The notes below the pieces were generated by a model that saw only the letters and a list, made by a program, of their open reading frames with translations, did not search any database and was not told the origin of the DNA. Made by a program: the position numbers and the translations under genes. DNA of 64,000 nt from Henriciella aquimarina (GTDB lineage: Bacteria > Pseudomonadota > Alphaproteobacteria > Caulobacterales > Hyphomonadaceae), in contig NZ_NCST01000116.1 in NCBI RefSeq assembly GCF_002088975.1, forward strand, positions 124,001 to 188,000, given 5' to 3'. Every line of letters begins with the position of its first letter. The stretch's first letter is position 1. Of this stretch, positions 63,613-64,000 are shown piece by piece.

Positions 63613-63649
63613 CCTCAGCGTTAGGATTTTTTCCCTTCCTGGAACCTGA

Positions 63650-63674
63650 CCGCCCGGCCCGAAAGGCCGGGCGG
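63650..63674 (+). promoter_or_regulatory. stable hairpin in the trcR leader
   Basis: CCGCCCGGCC (63650-63659) pairs perfectly with GGCCGGGCGG (63665-63674) around CGAAA. No T tract follows, so it is probably not a simple terminator of the oxidoreductase gene. It ends 34 bases before the trcR ATG. Confidence 0.55.
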
Positions 63675-63708
63675 CTGCGTTTCAGGCGCTAACCAAACGG
63701 AGCCCAAA

Positions 63709-64000
63709 ATGGCCGATATTCTGATGCCCAAGGCGACGGCCGTCTGGCTGATCGACAACACGACGCTCTCCTTCGAGCAGATCGCCGACCTGTGCGGCCT
63801 GCACAAGCTCGAGGTGAAAGGCATTGCCGATGGCGATGTTGCCGAGAACATGCGCGGCGTCGACCCGATCTCTCGCGGGGAACTGACACGCGAGGAAATC
63901 CGCAAGGGCGAGGAAAACCCGGACTATCGCCTGCATGTCGCCGAATCCAAGATCGCGCACATCCCGCAGCCCAAGCGCAAGGGTGCCCGCTACACCCCGG
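63709..64000 (+). CDS. trcR: TrcR-type cell-cycle transcriptional regulator (DUF1013), N-terminal part
   Basis: The first 97 codons are present; the gene runs off the right edge. The start MADILMPKATAVWLIDNTTL and the HTH-like block SFEQIADLCGLHKLEVKGIA match DUF1013 proteins, which include Caulobacter TrcR, a factor acting with RNA polymerase and linked to the CtrA circuit (family knowledge). GGAG precedes the ATG. With rcdA and DUF1192 it forms a cell-cycle neighbourhood. Confidence 0.86.
   Translation, partial: MADILMPKATAVWLIDNTTLSFEQIADLCGLHKLEVKGIADGDVAENMRGVDPISRGELTREEIRKGEENPDYRLHVAESKIAHIPQPKRKGARYTP

Overview
The window is a GC-rich, tightly packed chromosomal segment of an alphaproteobacterium. 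The Caulobacter-type cell-cycle proteins near the right end (an RcdA/DUF1465 protein, a DUF1192 protein and a TrcR/DUF1013 protein), the complete ybgC-tolQRAB-pal-cpoB cluster and the many exported lipoproteins point to the Caulobacterales/Hyphomonadaceae side of the class. That placement is an inference from gene content. About 68 protein genes are supported. I see no rRNA, tRNA, insertion sequence, phage gene or CRISPR array, and no gene-free stretch exceeds 300 bases; the longest are 57041-57270 and 3346-3565.

Layout. 1-4.5 kb: a truncated Acg-type nitroreductase, a DUF3297 protein, etfBA, a sirtuin and 3-hydroxybutyryl-CoA dehydrogenase, i.e. fatty acid/PHB catabolism and its electron carrier. 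4.5-8.9 kb: an accessory-looking detoxification block (GST, MarC, a MarR regulator with an 18-bp palindrome, a second GST, a tandem DUF1428 protein, a Rieske oxygenase). 9-20 kb: lepA, a GATase-like/polysaccharide deacetylase fusion, an enoyl-CoA hydratase, an unknown periplasmic pair, aroK-aroB-CNNM/CorC transporter and a VWA lipoprotein. 20-31 kb: an unknown lipoprotein, bdhA, DUF350-protease-pyrF, a lipid-anchored quinohemoprotein dehydrogenase, a TerB-like protein, a sulfotransferase, gpsA-yciI-gst, a TetR regulator and a 38-residue peptide gene. 31-38 kb: glmS and glmM for UDP-GlcNAc supply, flanking a coiled-coil lipoprotein, then a formyltransferase-like gene and tilS. 37-52 kb: one long run on the minus strand reading htpX-rsmB, a glycine-zipper lipoprotein, rpe-heparinase-FlaA1-like dehydratase-purH-ybgC, then tolQRAB, pal, cpoB and tilS. 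52-64 kb: an SdhAF4-like factor, exported and membrane proteins of unknown role, two SDRs, an EamA transporter, a prolyl oligopeptidase, an ArsC-like phosphatase, an HxlR regulator and the cell-cycle group.

How the genes fit together. The strongest theme is the cell envelope: Tol-Pal constriction machinery, amino-sugar supply, polysaccharide modification enzymes and about ten predicted lipoproteins. A second theme is acyl-CoA and 3-hydroxybutyrate metabolism (etfBA, hbd, an enoyl-CoA hydratase, bdhA). Gene packing is extreme: four-base ATGA overlaps, three convergent pairs whose stop codons share one CTAG, and one divergent pair whose start codons share one CATG. The most plausible uncharacterised systems are the MarR/GST/tandem-DUF1428/Rieske block at 5.8-8.9 kb, the 44-residue membrane protein plus 584-residue periplasmic protein beside aroKB, and the 38-residue peptide with its own promoter and terminator at 31 kb.
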